The position numbers and the translations under genes are program-made. Source: Deinococcus hopiensis KR-140 (GTDB taxonomy: Bacteria; Deinococcota; Deinococci; Deinococcales; Deinococcaceae). Taken from it: a stretch of DNA of 64,000 nucleotides. Below the pieces are notes generated by a model. That model searched no databases. It saw nothing but the letters and a program-made list of their open reading frames with translations, and was not told the origin of the DNA. Shown in pieces: positions 56,622 to 64,000 of this stretch. Positions within the stretch are counted from its first letter, which is position 1, and each line of letters opens with the position of its first letter. The stretch spans positions 62,001-126,000 of the forward strand of contig CALPYF020000003.1 of the NCBI GenBank assembly GCA_943327755.2. Reading direction: 5' to 3'.

Positions 56622-57661
56622 CCCCCACGAGTTACGAACAGGTCTTCGGCGCCGCGCCGCAGGCGACCGCCCTGGCCCCGGGCCGCGTGAACCTCCTGGG
56701 GGAACACACCGACTACCAGGGGGGCTTCGTGCTGCCCACCGCCATCCCGCAGCAGGCGGCCGTTTCGCTGGGCCGCAACGGCACGGGCGAGCACGTCCTG
56801 TACTCCGCGAACCTGGATCAGACCCTCCGCGTGCCTGTGGGCGAGGTCGGCCCCGGCTTCGCGCCGTACCTGACCGGCTGCTTCGCCCTGAGCGGCGTGC
56901 AGGAGGGTCTGAACGCCTTCATCACCAGCGACGTGCCCAGCGGCGGCCTGAGCAGCAGCGCCGCGCTGGAGGTCGCCACGCTCCGCGCCCTGCGGGACCT
57001 CGCGGACCTCGACCTGGACGACGTGGCCCTCGCCCTGCGCGGCGTGCAGGTCGAGCACGAGTTCGTGGGCGTCAAGTGCGGTGTCATGGACCAGATGGCC
57101 AGCTCCCTGGCCGACACCCGCACCATGCTCCTGATCGACACCCGCAGCCTCGACCGCCGCGCCGTGCCGTTCCCCGCCGGGGCGGAGGTGCTCGTCATCG
57201 ACTCCGGCGTGCCGCGCCGCCTCGCCGAGAGCGGGTACAACGAACGCCGCGCGCAGGTCGAGGAAGCTGCCCGCCTGCTCGGCGTCCCGCAACTGCGCGA
57301 CGTGACCGATCCGTCGGTCGTCGAGACGCTCCCGCCCGTCCTGCGGGAACGCGCCCGGCACGTCGTCACCGAGAACAACCGCGTGCTGGCCGCACTGGAA
57401 CTCGACGTGGACGCCACCCGCTTCGGGCAGCTCATGAACGGCAGCCACGCCAGTCTCCGGGACGACTACGCCGTCAGCCACGAACGGGTGGACGAACTCG
57501 TCGCGCTGCTCCAGGCGCACCCGGACGTGTACGGCGCCCGCATGACCGGCGCGGGCTTCGGCGGGGCGGTCGTCGCCCTCGTCCGCCAGGGACATGCCAC
57601 CGCCGCCGCGCAGGCGGTCCTGGAGGGGTATAGCGAGCGGGGGTCCCAGGTCGTTCCCTGA
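56618..57661 (+). CDS. galK: Galactokinase
   Basis: This 347-residue GHMP kinase phosphorylates galactose to galactose-1-phosphate. Family marks: APGRVNLLGEHTDY (20-33), phosphate-binding GGLSSSAA (109-116), catalytic Asp158 in CGVMDQM, and TGAGFGG near the end. GTG 56618 overlaps galT as GTGA. galE and galM, and a galactose transporter, are not in the window. A strong terminator follows. Confidence 0.95.
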   Translation: MTPTSYEQVFGAAPQATALAPGRVNLLGEHTDYQGGFVLPTAIPQQAAVSLGRNGTGEHVLYSANLDQTLRVPVGEVGPGFAPYLTGCFALSGVQEGLNAFITSDVPSGGLSSSAALEVATLRALRDLADLDLDDVALALRGVQVEHEFVGVKCGVMDQMASSLADTRTMLLIDTRSLDRRAVPFPAGAEVLVIDSGVPRRLAESGYNERRAQVEEAARLLGVPQLRDVTDPSVVETLPPVLRERARHVVTENNRVLAALELDVDATRFGQLMNGSHASLRDDYAVSHERVDELVALLQAHPDVYGARMTGAGFGGAVVALVRQGHATAAAQAVLEGYSERGSQVVP

Positions 57662-57680
57662 TAGCGGGGCTCAAGAGTCG

Positions 57681-57714
57681 GAGGGGCCAGGAACAGCACG
57701 TTTCCTGGCCCCTC
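57681..57714 (+). terminator. Terminator of the galactoside operon
   Basis: Perfect 13-bp arms GAGGGGCCAGGAA (57681-57693) and TTCCTGGCCCCTC (57702-57714), 20 nt after galK. Confidence 0.9.
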
Positions 57715-57812
57715 GGACCTCCTGCTTCCCGGCGGCCGGGTCAGACGGACGGCCGTCCGTTTCGGCCCCACCCCGGCACAGTGCCGGGGACCACCTCCGC
57801 ACCCGGCCCCCG

Positions 57813-57846
57813 CTCTGCTCCGCTGGGGCAGACCAGCGGAGCAGAG
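57813..57846 (-). terminator. Terminator of proC
   Basis: Perfect 14-bp arms CTCTGCTCCGCTGG (57813-57826) and CCAGCGGAGCAGAG (57833-57846), 6-nt loop, directly beyond the proC stop on the minus strand. Confidence 0.88.
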
Positions 57847-57852
57847 TCCAGC

Positions 57853-58644
<792 letters not shown>

Positions 58645-58721
58645 GCGCGCCAGTATAGGTGCGGCTCCCGCGCGGGGCGGGCCCGGCGTGCAGACGTGCG
58701 CCGCGCGGGTAAACTACAGGG

Positions 58722-59534
58722 ATGCTGGTGTATCACCTTCCGGGAACGTTCGAGACGCGCGAGGATCACCTCGACCTGCTGTGGGAGGCCGGGGCGACCG
58801 GTCTGGAGGAACGCGCCGGGCTGATCCGCGCGTACTTCGACGAGGAGACCGAGCTGCCCGAGGCCATCCGGGACGGCGAGTGGCGGCAGGAGGCGGATCA
58901 GGACTGGCTGGCGGAGTTCAAGGCGAACCTGCGCCCGGTGCAGGCGGGCCGCGTGACGATCGTGCCGCCGTGGCTGCGCGCCGAGATTCCCGCCGGGCAG
59001 GTGGGCCTCGTAATCGAGCCGGGCATGGCCTTCGGGACCGGGCACCACGCGACGACCCGCATGGCGGTCGAAGCGCTGTCGGACCTGAAGCTGGATGGGC
59101 AGACGATTCTGGACGTGGGTACCGGGAGCGGCGTGCTGGCGATCGCGGGCGCGCTGCTGGGCGCGGAGTACGCGCTGGGCGTGGATATCGACCCGATCAC
59201 GATCCCGATTGCCGAGGAGAACGCGCGGGACAACGCGGTGCCGGAGGGCCGGACGGCGTTCATGGTGGGCACGCTGGGCGACGACCTGCCGGGTGACGTG
59301 GTCGCGGACGGCGTGTTCGACGTGCTCGTGGCGAACCTGTACGCGGAACTGCACGACCTGCTGGTCGGGGCGTACGTGGGGCACCTGCGCCCCGGCGGGC
59401 CGCTGATCCTGACCGGCATCCTGACCGGGAAGCTGCCGCTGGTGCAAGGCGCGCTGGACCGCGAGGGCTTCACGGACGTGCAGGTCCGCACGGATGGCGA
59501 GTGGGCGCTCGTGACCGCCCGCGCGGGCGAATGA
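58722..59534 (+). CDS. prmA: Ribosomal protein L11 methyltransferase
   Basis: This 270-residue methyltransferase modifies ribosomal protein L11. SAM-binding motif DVGTGSGVLAIAG, PGMAFGTGHHATTRM before it, and DVLVANLYAEL after it are family marks. TAAACT at 58710-58715 lies six bases before the ATG. Overlap with rsmE (ATGA) gives a translation-linked pair of rRNA/r-protein modification genes. Confidence 0.93.
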   Translation: MLVYHLPGTFETREDHLDLLWEAGATGLEERAGLIRAYFDEETELPEAIRDGEWRQEADQDWLAEFKANLRPVQAGRVTIVPPWLRAEIPAGQVGLVIEPGMAFGTGHHATTRMAVEALSDLKLDGQTILDVGTGSGVLAIAGALLGAEYALGVDIDPITIPIAEENARDNAVPEGRTAFMVGTLGDDLPGDVVADGVFDVLVANLYAELHDLLVGAYVGHLRPGGPLILTGILTGKLPLVQGALDREGFTDVQVRTDGEWALVTARAGE

Positions 59535-60244
59535 CGGACACCCCATTGAGGCTGCCCCGGCACCGCCTGCGGGTGGACGCCCTGACGGACACCATGATCC
59601 TCGGGCCGGGCGAGGCGCGGCACCTGCACGTCCTGCGCCTGAACGCGGGCGACACCGTGCGCGTGTTCGACGGACGCGGCGCGGAGGCCCTGGCCGAGAT
59701 CGCCGAACTGGACGAGGTGCGCGCCGTGCTGACCCTGGGCGACGCCATCGAGGGAGCCGCCGAGACGCCCTGGCCGCTGACCGTCGCGGTGGCGCTGCTG
59801 AAGGCCGACAAGCTGTCCGACGTGGTGCGCGCCGCGACCGAACTGGGCGCCGCGCAGATCCAGCTGCTCGTGACCGCCCGCGCGGACGTCCGCGAGATCG
59901 GCGATCAGAAACTCGTGCGCCTGAACCGCGTCGCGCAGGAGGCCGCTAAGCAGTCCCGCCGCGCCGTCGTCCCCCCCGTCCTGGCACCCGTGCCGCTGGC
60001 CCGCTTCCAGCCAGGCGGCCTGACCCTGGTCGCGCAGCCCGGCTCGGCGGTCCGCGTGGCCGACGTCGTCACCTGGAACGCGCCGGTCACGATCATCACC
60101 GGCCCGGAAGGTGGCCTGACCGACGCCGAGGTGCAGACGCTCGTGCAGGGCGGCGCGCACGCCGTCACGCTCGGCCCGCGCATCCTGCGGGCGGAGACGG
60201 CACCCGTGGCGCTGCTGGGCGCCATCGCGGCGCTGGGCGAGTAG
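59531..60244 (+). CDS. rsmE: 16S rRNA m3U1498 methyltransferase RsmE
   Basis: This 237-residue SPOUT enzyme methylates U1498 of 16S rRNA. It has the N-terminal PUA-like domain (HRLRVD, ARHLHVLRLNAGD) and the trefoil-knot end (TGPEGGLTDAEV, LGPRILRAETAPVALLGAI). ATG 59531 overlaps the prmA stop. Confidence 0.94.
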   Translation: MTDTPLRLPRHRLRVDALTDTMILGPGEARHLHVLRLNAGDTVRVFDGRGAEALAEIAELDEVRAVLTLGDAIEGAAETPWPLTVAVALLKADKLSDVVRAATELGAAQIQLLVTARADVREIGDQKLVRLNRVAQEAAKQSRRAVVPPVLAPVPLARFQPGGLTLVAQPGSAVRVADVVTWNAPVTIITGPEGGLTDAEVQTLVQGGAHAVTLGPRILRAETAPVALLGAIAALGE

Positions 60245-60257
60245 GTCGCCCTCTCCC

Positions 60258-60992
60258 CTACGCGCTGAGGGCCGTGCCGGTGGGCACGAGTTGCCGCCAG
60301 GAGTGGACGCTGCCGATCTGCACGGTCACGAAGCGTTCCAGGGCGCGCCACAGGGCGGGCCGCTGATCGGCGGGCAGCGGCGACTCCATGCTGGCGCGGA
60401 CGGTGCGGCGCGCGGCGTTGCGCAGGAAGTCCAGGCTGGGGTCCGGGTAGGCGGGCAGCGCCGCGCACGACCCGCACAGGAGCTGGCCGCCGAGCGGGTC
60501 GGGGTGCGTGGGGTGGTCCTGCGCGCAGCGGGCGCAGCGGGCCGTCTGCGGGATGAACCCCGCCAGGGCCAGGAGTTTGTAGCTCATGACGAGCGCCACC
60601 CATTCCGGGTCGGGCTGATGCGCGACGCCACGCAGCGCGCCCGCGAACAGCTCGAAGGCCTGCTCGCTGAATTCGCCTTCCTGGTACAGTGCCTCGGCGA
60701 ACTCGGCCAGCAGGTGCGCGAAGGCGTACCGTTCGGGCTGCGCCAGGGTGGGCAGCGCGCCTTCCAGCACGGCCTGCTTCACGCTGGCGAGGTCGTTCTG
60801 CGGGCCCTGGTACACCTGGATACCGACGTGATGGAAGAGGTTCAGGCGACTGGAGAGCGGGCCGCGCACGCCGCCCCGCGCGACCGCCTTCAGTTTGCCC
60901 TGGGGGGTCAGGAGCGTGACGATGATGTCCCCGGCGGGCGTCACGCGCCGCCGGATGACGATGCCACTGCGGTTGGCGGTTCGAGACCTCAC
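60258..60992 (-). CDS. recO: DNA repair protein RecO
   Basis: This 244-residue protein loads RecA with RecR and anneals strands, and is central to break repair in Deinococcus. The N-terminal OB fold (RSGIVIRRRVTPAGDIIVTLL) is followed by a helical domain and a zinc site CARC/CGSC. The opening VRSRTANRSG fits Deinococcus RecO. GTG 60992 lies eight bases after TATCTT (plus 61001-61006); the longer frame to 61046 was dropped. Confidence 0.95.
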   Translation of the reverse strand: MRSRTANRSGIVIRRRVTPAGDIIVTLLTPQGKLKAVARGGVRGPLSSRLNLFHHVGIQVYQGPQNDLASVKQAVLEGALPTLAQPERYAFAHLLAEFAEALYQEGEFSEQAFELFAGALRGVAHQPDPEWVALVMSYKLLALAGFIPQTARCARCAQDHPTHPDPLGGQLLCGSCAALPAYPDPSLDFLRNAARRTVRASMESPLPADQRPALWRALERFVTVQIGSVHSWRQLVPTGTALSA

Positions 60993-61078
60993 TGGTGCCC
61001 AAGATAGCGCCGGGGGGCGCGCCGGGGCTGTGCCTCTGTCCACCATCGGGCGCGGCGGGTGGGCCTACACTGCCTCTC

Positions 61079-61498
61079 ATGAATGATCCGCACCGCAAGA
61101 CCCGTGAGCAGGCGCACAGCGTGCAGGATCTGCTGCGGGAACTGTTTCCCGGGACGCACCGTGAGCTGTTCGGGGCGCGTGATTCCGACTCGCCGCCCAC
61201 GCTGGGCCTGTACCCGGTCGCGGACGGGCGACTGGCGCTGGTGCACGGGGATCAGCTGGCCGAGTTCACGCCCATCGAGCAGAAGGGCAGGAACGCCCTG
61301 CACTGCGACCTGTGCCATTACACCCGCAGCCGCTCCGAGGCGCTGATGTACCGCGTGACGATCGCGGCGCGCCGGTCACGGTACGTGACGCTGTGCACCC
61401 CGACCGAGCCGTGCCAGGGCCGGGCGGGCGCGCGGGGTCTGGAGGCCTTCGCGGAGCGCATCTTCCCCATTGAGCCGGTCGGGCCGGACGACCACTGA
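61079..61498 (+). CDS. Small zinc-finger protein
   Basis: This 139-residue protein has four cysteines spaced C76-x2-C79 and C106-x5-C112 within HCDLCHYTRSRSEAL and TLCTPTEPC, the shape of a treble-clef zinc finger like that of the FBP family. No other motif is recognised, and function is unknown; a nucleic acid or ribosome role is a guess. TACACT at 61066-61071 is seven bases before the ATG. Confidence 0.7.
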   Translation: MNDPHRKTREQAHSVQDLLRELFPGTHRELFGARDSDSPPTLGLYPVADGRLALVHGDQLAEFTPIEQKGRNALHCDLCHYTRSRSEALMYRVTIAARRSRYVTLCTPTEPCQGRAGARGLEAFAERIFPIEPVGPDDH

Positions 61499-61502
61499 AT
61501 GA

Positions 61503-61538
61503 GAAGGGGCGGAGGTGTGCAAGACCTCCGCCCCCTTC
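61503..61538. terminator. Terminator between convergent genes
   Basis: AAGGGGCGGAGGT (61504-61516) pairs with ACCTCCGCCCCCTT (61524-61537) with one bulged base. Confidence 0.85.
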
Positions 61539-61550
61539 ACATGCCTGCGG

Positions 61551-62627
61551 TCAGGGCAGGGTGAGGGTGGTCAGCAGCGCGTAGTGGTCGCTGATCTTCG
61601 GGTTGTCCTGCCGGACGCGTTCAGCGGCATGTTTCAGGCCCGCCGAGTAGAAGTAGTAGTCGATGGTCCGGTCGGGTTTGCCGACGGCGGGGTCGTTGGG
61701 GTAGTGGGTGATGAACGCGGGGTCGCCGCTGTCGATCTGGGCGGGGCTGGGGAACGACGCGTAGCTGGCGGTCAGGGGGGCGAGTTCGGTGTCGGGGTTG
61801 AAGTACGCCTTCTCGCGGTCGCGCAGGCGGTCGTACGCGGCGCGGGTGCCCAGCAGGTTGAAGTCCCCGCCGATCACCCAGGGGGCGGGCGTGCGCCCCA
61901 GCAGGTCGCGGACGTAGGCCACCTGGTTCTGCATGGTAGGGCAGCCCTGCGCGAAAGCGTCCATGTGGGTGTTGAAGGCACTCAGCGGCTGGCCGCCCTG
62001 CACGGGCAGGGTCACGCCCAGCACGGCGCGCTTGAAGTTGAACGCGACGGTCACGGGGTCCCCGCAGATGCGCGGCAGCTGGTAGCGGGTGGCGCTGTCC
62101 ACGCGGTAGCGGCTGAGCGTCACGAGGCTCAGGCCCACGCGGCCCATGATCTTCGGGTGTGGCACGAACGTCGCGCGGTGGTAGTACGTGGCGGCCGAGC
62201 ACGGGTACGCACCGTCCAGTTTCGCCTGGATCAGGGCCAGCTGATCGGCGTAGTCGGTGCGCCTGCTGTCCCGGTCCACCTCCTGAAGCAGCACCAGATC
62301 CGGGTTCTCCTGGCGGATGGCCTGGGTGACCTCGTCCAGCGTGCGGGCGATGCTCTGGGGGCTGGGGCGGGTGTCGGGGCCGTCCCCGGCGAGCGTGTCG
62401 TAGAAGAACACGTACCCGCGCCCGGCGAGGTACTGCACGTTCCAGTTCATGAAGCGCACGGCCTGCCCGGCCCGCAGGGTGGGGGTCGTGGCGGGGCAGG
62501 TCAGGTCGGCGGCCTGCTCGGGTTTCGGGTGGTCGGTCAGGGCGTACACAGCGCCCGCCAGGACGGCGACGAGGACGATCAGGCCAGCCAGGAGGCGCGG
62601 CAGCCACCGCGTCAGGATTCGGTTCAT
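61551..62627 (-). CDS. Membrane-anchored endonuclease/exonuclease/phosphatase family protein
   Basis: This 358-residue protein has an N-terminal membrane anchor (about 12-32, LLAGLIVLVAVLAGAVYAL) and an EEP fold: NWNVQYLAG, LLQEVDRDSRRTDY, GDFNLLGT and SDHYALLTT. The active fold would sit outside. EEP enzymes act on nucleic acids or phosphodiesters/lipids, and which is not determined. ATG 62627 has TATCCT nine bases upstream. Confidence 0.82.
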   Translation of the reverse strand: MNRILTRWLPRLLAGLIVLVAVLAGAVYALTDHPKPEQAADLTCPATTPTLRAGQAVRFMNWNVQYLAGRGYVFFYDTLAGDGPDTRPSPQSIARTLDEVTQAIRQENPDLVLLQEVDRDSRRTDYADQLALIQAKLDGAYPCSAATYYHRATFVPHPKIMGRVGLSLVTLSRYRVDSATRYQLPRICGDPVTVAFNFKRAVLGVTLPVQGGQPLSAFNTHMDAFAQGCPTMQNQVAYVRDLLGRTPAPWVIGGDFNLLGTRAAYDRLRDREKAYFNPDTELAPLTASYASFPSPAQIDSGDPAFITHYPNDPAVGKPDRTIDYYFYSAGLKHAAERVRQDNPKISDHYALLTTLTLP

Positions 62628-62716
62628 GGTGCGTGCAGGATACGGCACCCCGCACTGGGTTCGGCCCGCCGGGGGGCGCCGGAACGGGCCGGAGGCTGGG
62701 GGCGTACCTGAGGCCG

Positions 62717-63349
62717 ATGTCCCTGACCGCTCCGCCGATCTCCGCGCCGATCCTCGCCGCCGCGCCGTTCACGCTGGAGGTCGCGGGGCGGCCCCTCGCG
62801 CGTGTTCCGGAGCTGCGTGCCCGGCCGGGTGAGGTGCTGCACCTGTGCGGCCCGAACGGGGCGGGCAAGACGACCCTGCTGCGCGTCCTGGCCGGGGAGC
62901 GCGCGGGCGGCGAGGTGCGGGTGCTGGGCGGCGCGCCGGGCTCGCGGGGCGCGCGGGCGGACACGGCGTGGGTGCCGACGGACGCGGCCTTGCCGGACGA
63001 CCTGACGGTCACGGAGGGCCTGACGTTCCTGGCGGCGCTGTGGTCCCGCCCAGCCGCGCCGCTGCTAGCCCTAGCGGCGTCGCTGGGGTTGTCGCGCTGG
63101 CTGGACGCGTGGCCCGCCGAGCTGTCGCGCGGCACGCGGCAGAAGGTCGCGCTGAGCGGCGCGCTGGGGCTGGGCTGCGCGCTGACGCTGCTGGACGAAC
63201 CGTTCGGGACGCTGGACACCGCCTCGCGCGCGGCGCTGCTGGACGCGATCCGGGCGCGGGCGGCGGCGGGTGGGGCGCTGGCCGTCACGACGCACGGAGA
63301 GGAGCTCGCAGGGCTGCCAGTACGCCGCGTGACGCTGGAGCCCGCGTGA
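62717..63349 (+). CDS. ABC transporter ATP-binding protein
   Basis: This 210-residue ATPase has Walker A GPNGAGKT (45-52), a divergent signature (LSRGTRQKVALSGAL) and Walker B LTLLDEPFGTLD, of the compact CcmA/export type. It overlaps a downstream membrane gene as GTGA, so the two probably form one exporter. ATG 62717 gives the best start; a longer frame from 62633 is GC-rich leader. Confidence 0.82.
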   Translation: MSLTAPPISAPILAAAPFTLEVAGRPLARVPELRARPGEVLHLCGPNGAGKTTLLRVLAGERAGGEVRVLGGAPGSRGARADTAWVPTDAALPDDLTVTEGLTFLAALWSRPAAPLLALAASLGLSRWLDAWPAELSRGTRQKVALSGALGLGCALTLLDEPFGTLDTASRAALLDAIRARAAAGGALAVTTHGEELAGLPVRRVTLEPA

Positions 63350-64000
63350 CTCCCGCCGACCGCGTGTGGCTGGGCTGGTGGTGGCGGTCGGCGCGGCGGG
63401 ACCTGGCGTGGACGTGGGGCGCGTGGCGGCTGGGGGGCGTGCCGCTGATGCTGGCGTTTCTGCTCGGCTGCGCGGGCGTGGCGGTGCTCAGCGTGTGGCC
63501 CCTGCTGCCGCCGGCGCCGGTGGGCGTGCCGTGGGCGCTGCCGGTGACGCTGGCGTGCGGGTGGCTGCTGCTGGGCCTGACGGGGTCGCGGCCCGGCCTG
63601 AGTCCGCGCGGCCTGGAGTGGGCGGCGCTGCGGGGCCCGGTCAGTCCGGCGTGGGCGCTGGCTCCGGCACTGGCCCGCGCGGCGCTCCCCCGCGCCCTGA
63701 CCGGGCTGGCCCTGGGGGCGGCCCTGCTGGCCTGGAGCCCGGCGCTGTGGCCGCTCGCCCTGAGCCTCCCGTGGCTGGGGGCGGGCGGGCGGATGCTGCA
63801 CGCCGCGCGGCACGTCCGGCGGATGGCCGGGCGGACCGGGTGGCCGGTCACGGCGCTGGCCGCGCTGCCGCTGCTGGCCCTGCTTCATCCGGCGCTGCTG
63901 CCGGTGGGGGCCGCGCTGGCGGCCGTGGTAGCGGGCGTGACCTGGGCCGGGACACTCGCCGCCGACCTTCCGCCCCGCCTGTCCACCCAGCTGGAGGTCG
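63346..64000 (+). CDS. Putative ABC exporter membrane subunit, partial
   Basis: From GTG 63346 to the window edge (218 codons, no stop) this frame is very hydrophobic with several membrane segments (about 32-55, 60-80, 105-130, 140-160, 170-200) and Trp-rich near the start (WLGWWWRSARRDLAW). It is the natural permease partner of the overlapping ATPase. The C-terminus lies outside the window and the family is not recognised. Confidence 0.75.
   Translation, partial: MTPADRVWLGWWWRSARRDLAWTWGAWRLGGVPLMLAFLLGCAGVAVLSVWPLLPPAPVGVPWALPVTLACGWLLLGLTGSRPGLSPRGLEWAALRGPVSPAWALAPALARAALPRALTGLALGAALLAWSPALWPLALSLPWLGAGGRMLHAARHVRRMAGRTGWPVTALAALPLLALLHPALLPVGAALAAVVAGVTWAGTLAADLPPRLSTQLEV

Overview
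The window is about 64 kb of dense, GC-rich bacterial chromosome. The gene set and style point to Deinococcus, though I cannot name the species. It has a RecO that looks typically deinococcal, a compact UvrA2-like ATPase, a SpoVS protein in a non-sporulating setting, a nusB-Asp23 pair, heavy GTG start use and ATGA/GTGA overlaps. Over twenty starts have a TANNNT box only 5-8 nt upstream, the leaderless-mRNA architecture known from Deinococcus. I saw no tRNA, rRNA, CRISPR array, IS element or prophage. The content reads as core chromosome with some metabolic islands.

Layout. 1-9.3 kb: end of panC, pilT, a solitary sugar-ABC ATPase, an amino-acid binding protein and permease, an AI-2E family exporter, uvrD and a CDF metal transporter. 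9.4-15.5 kb: a formate module (molybdenum formate dehydrogenase, DUF1641 partner, fdhD) followed by an oxalate/formate-type MFS carrier with a 43-residue membrane partner. 15.6-25.4 kb: UvrA-like ATPase, lipoprotein, hydrolase, acyl-CoA dehydrogenase, class-III aminotransferase, two divergent rhodaneses with a SufT-like protein, zinc peptidase and spoVS. 25.6-32 kb: TAT-exported PhoX-type phosphatase, AMIN-amidase, Rrf2 regulator, DUF1028 protein, P-loop kinase, lipocalin-like protein and C39 peptidase. 32.2-36.6 kb: a CtpA-type protease divergent from ftsE-ftsX-envC-like. 36.8-41.4 kb: rpsP, then a minus-strand set PAP2-like/folD/nusB/asp23, then ligA.

41.6-51 kb: a BMP-type binding protein, a PrcB-domain lipoprotein, recN, an amphipathic LEA-like protein, pckA, a secreted DcrB-like protein, lepB and an FKBP isomerase. 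51.1-57.7 kb: a galactoside-use operon (DeoR-type regulator, GH42 beta-galactosidase, GH36 alpha-galactosidase, galT, galK) with a palindromic candidate operator over the regulator promoter. 57.8-64 kb: proC, prmA-rsmE, recO, a zinc-finger protein, an endo/exonuclease/phosphatase and the start of an ABC export operon cut by the window edge.

The genes fall into four themes: DNA repair (uvrD, UvrA-like, ligA, recN, recO), envelope remodelling and division (FtsEX, a degenerate M23 activator, AMIN-amidase, CtpA, signal peptidase), C1/galactose metabolism, and iron-sulfur or sulfur handling (rhodaneses, SufT-like, Rrf2). The points most worth a second look are the formate/OFA module with its tiny membrane partner, a 17-codon mini-ORF stop-coupled to ftsE, the DeoR operator array, and two intergenic repeat-like elements.
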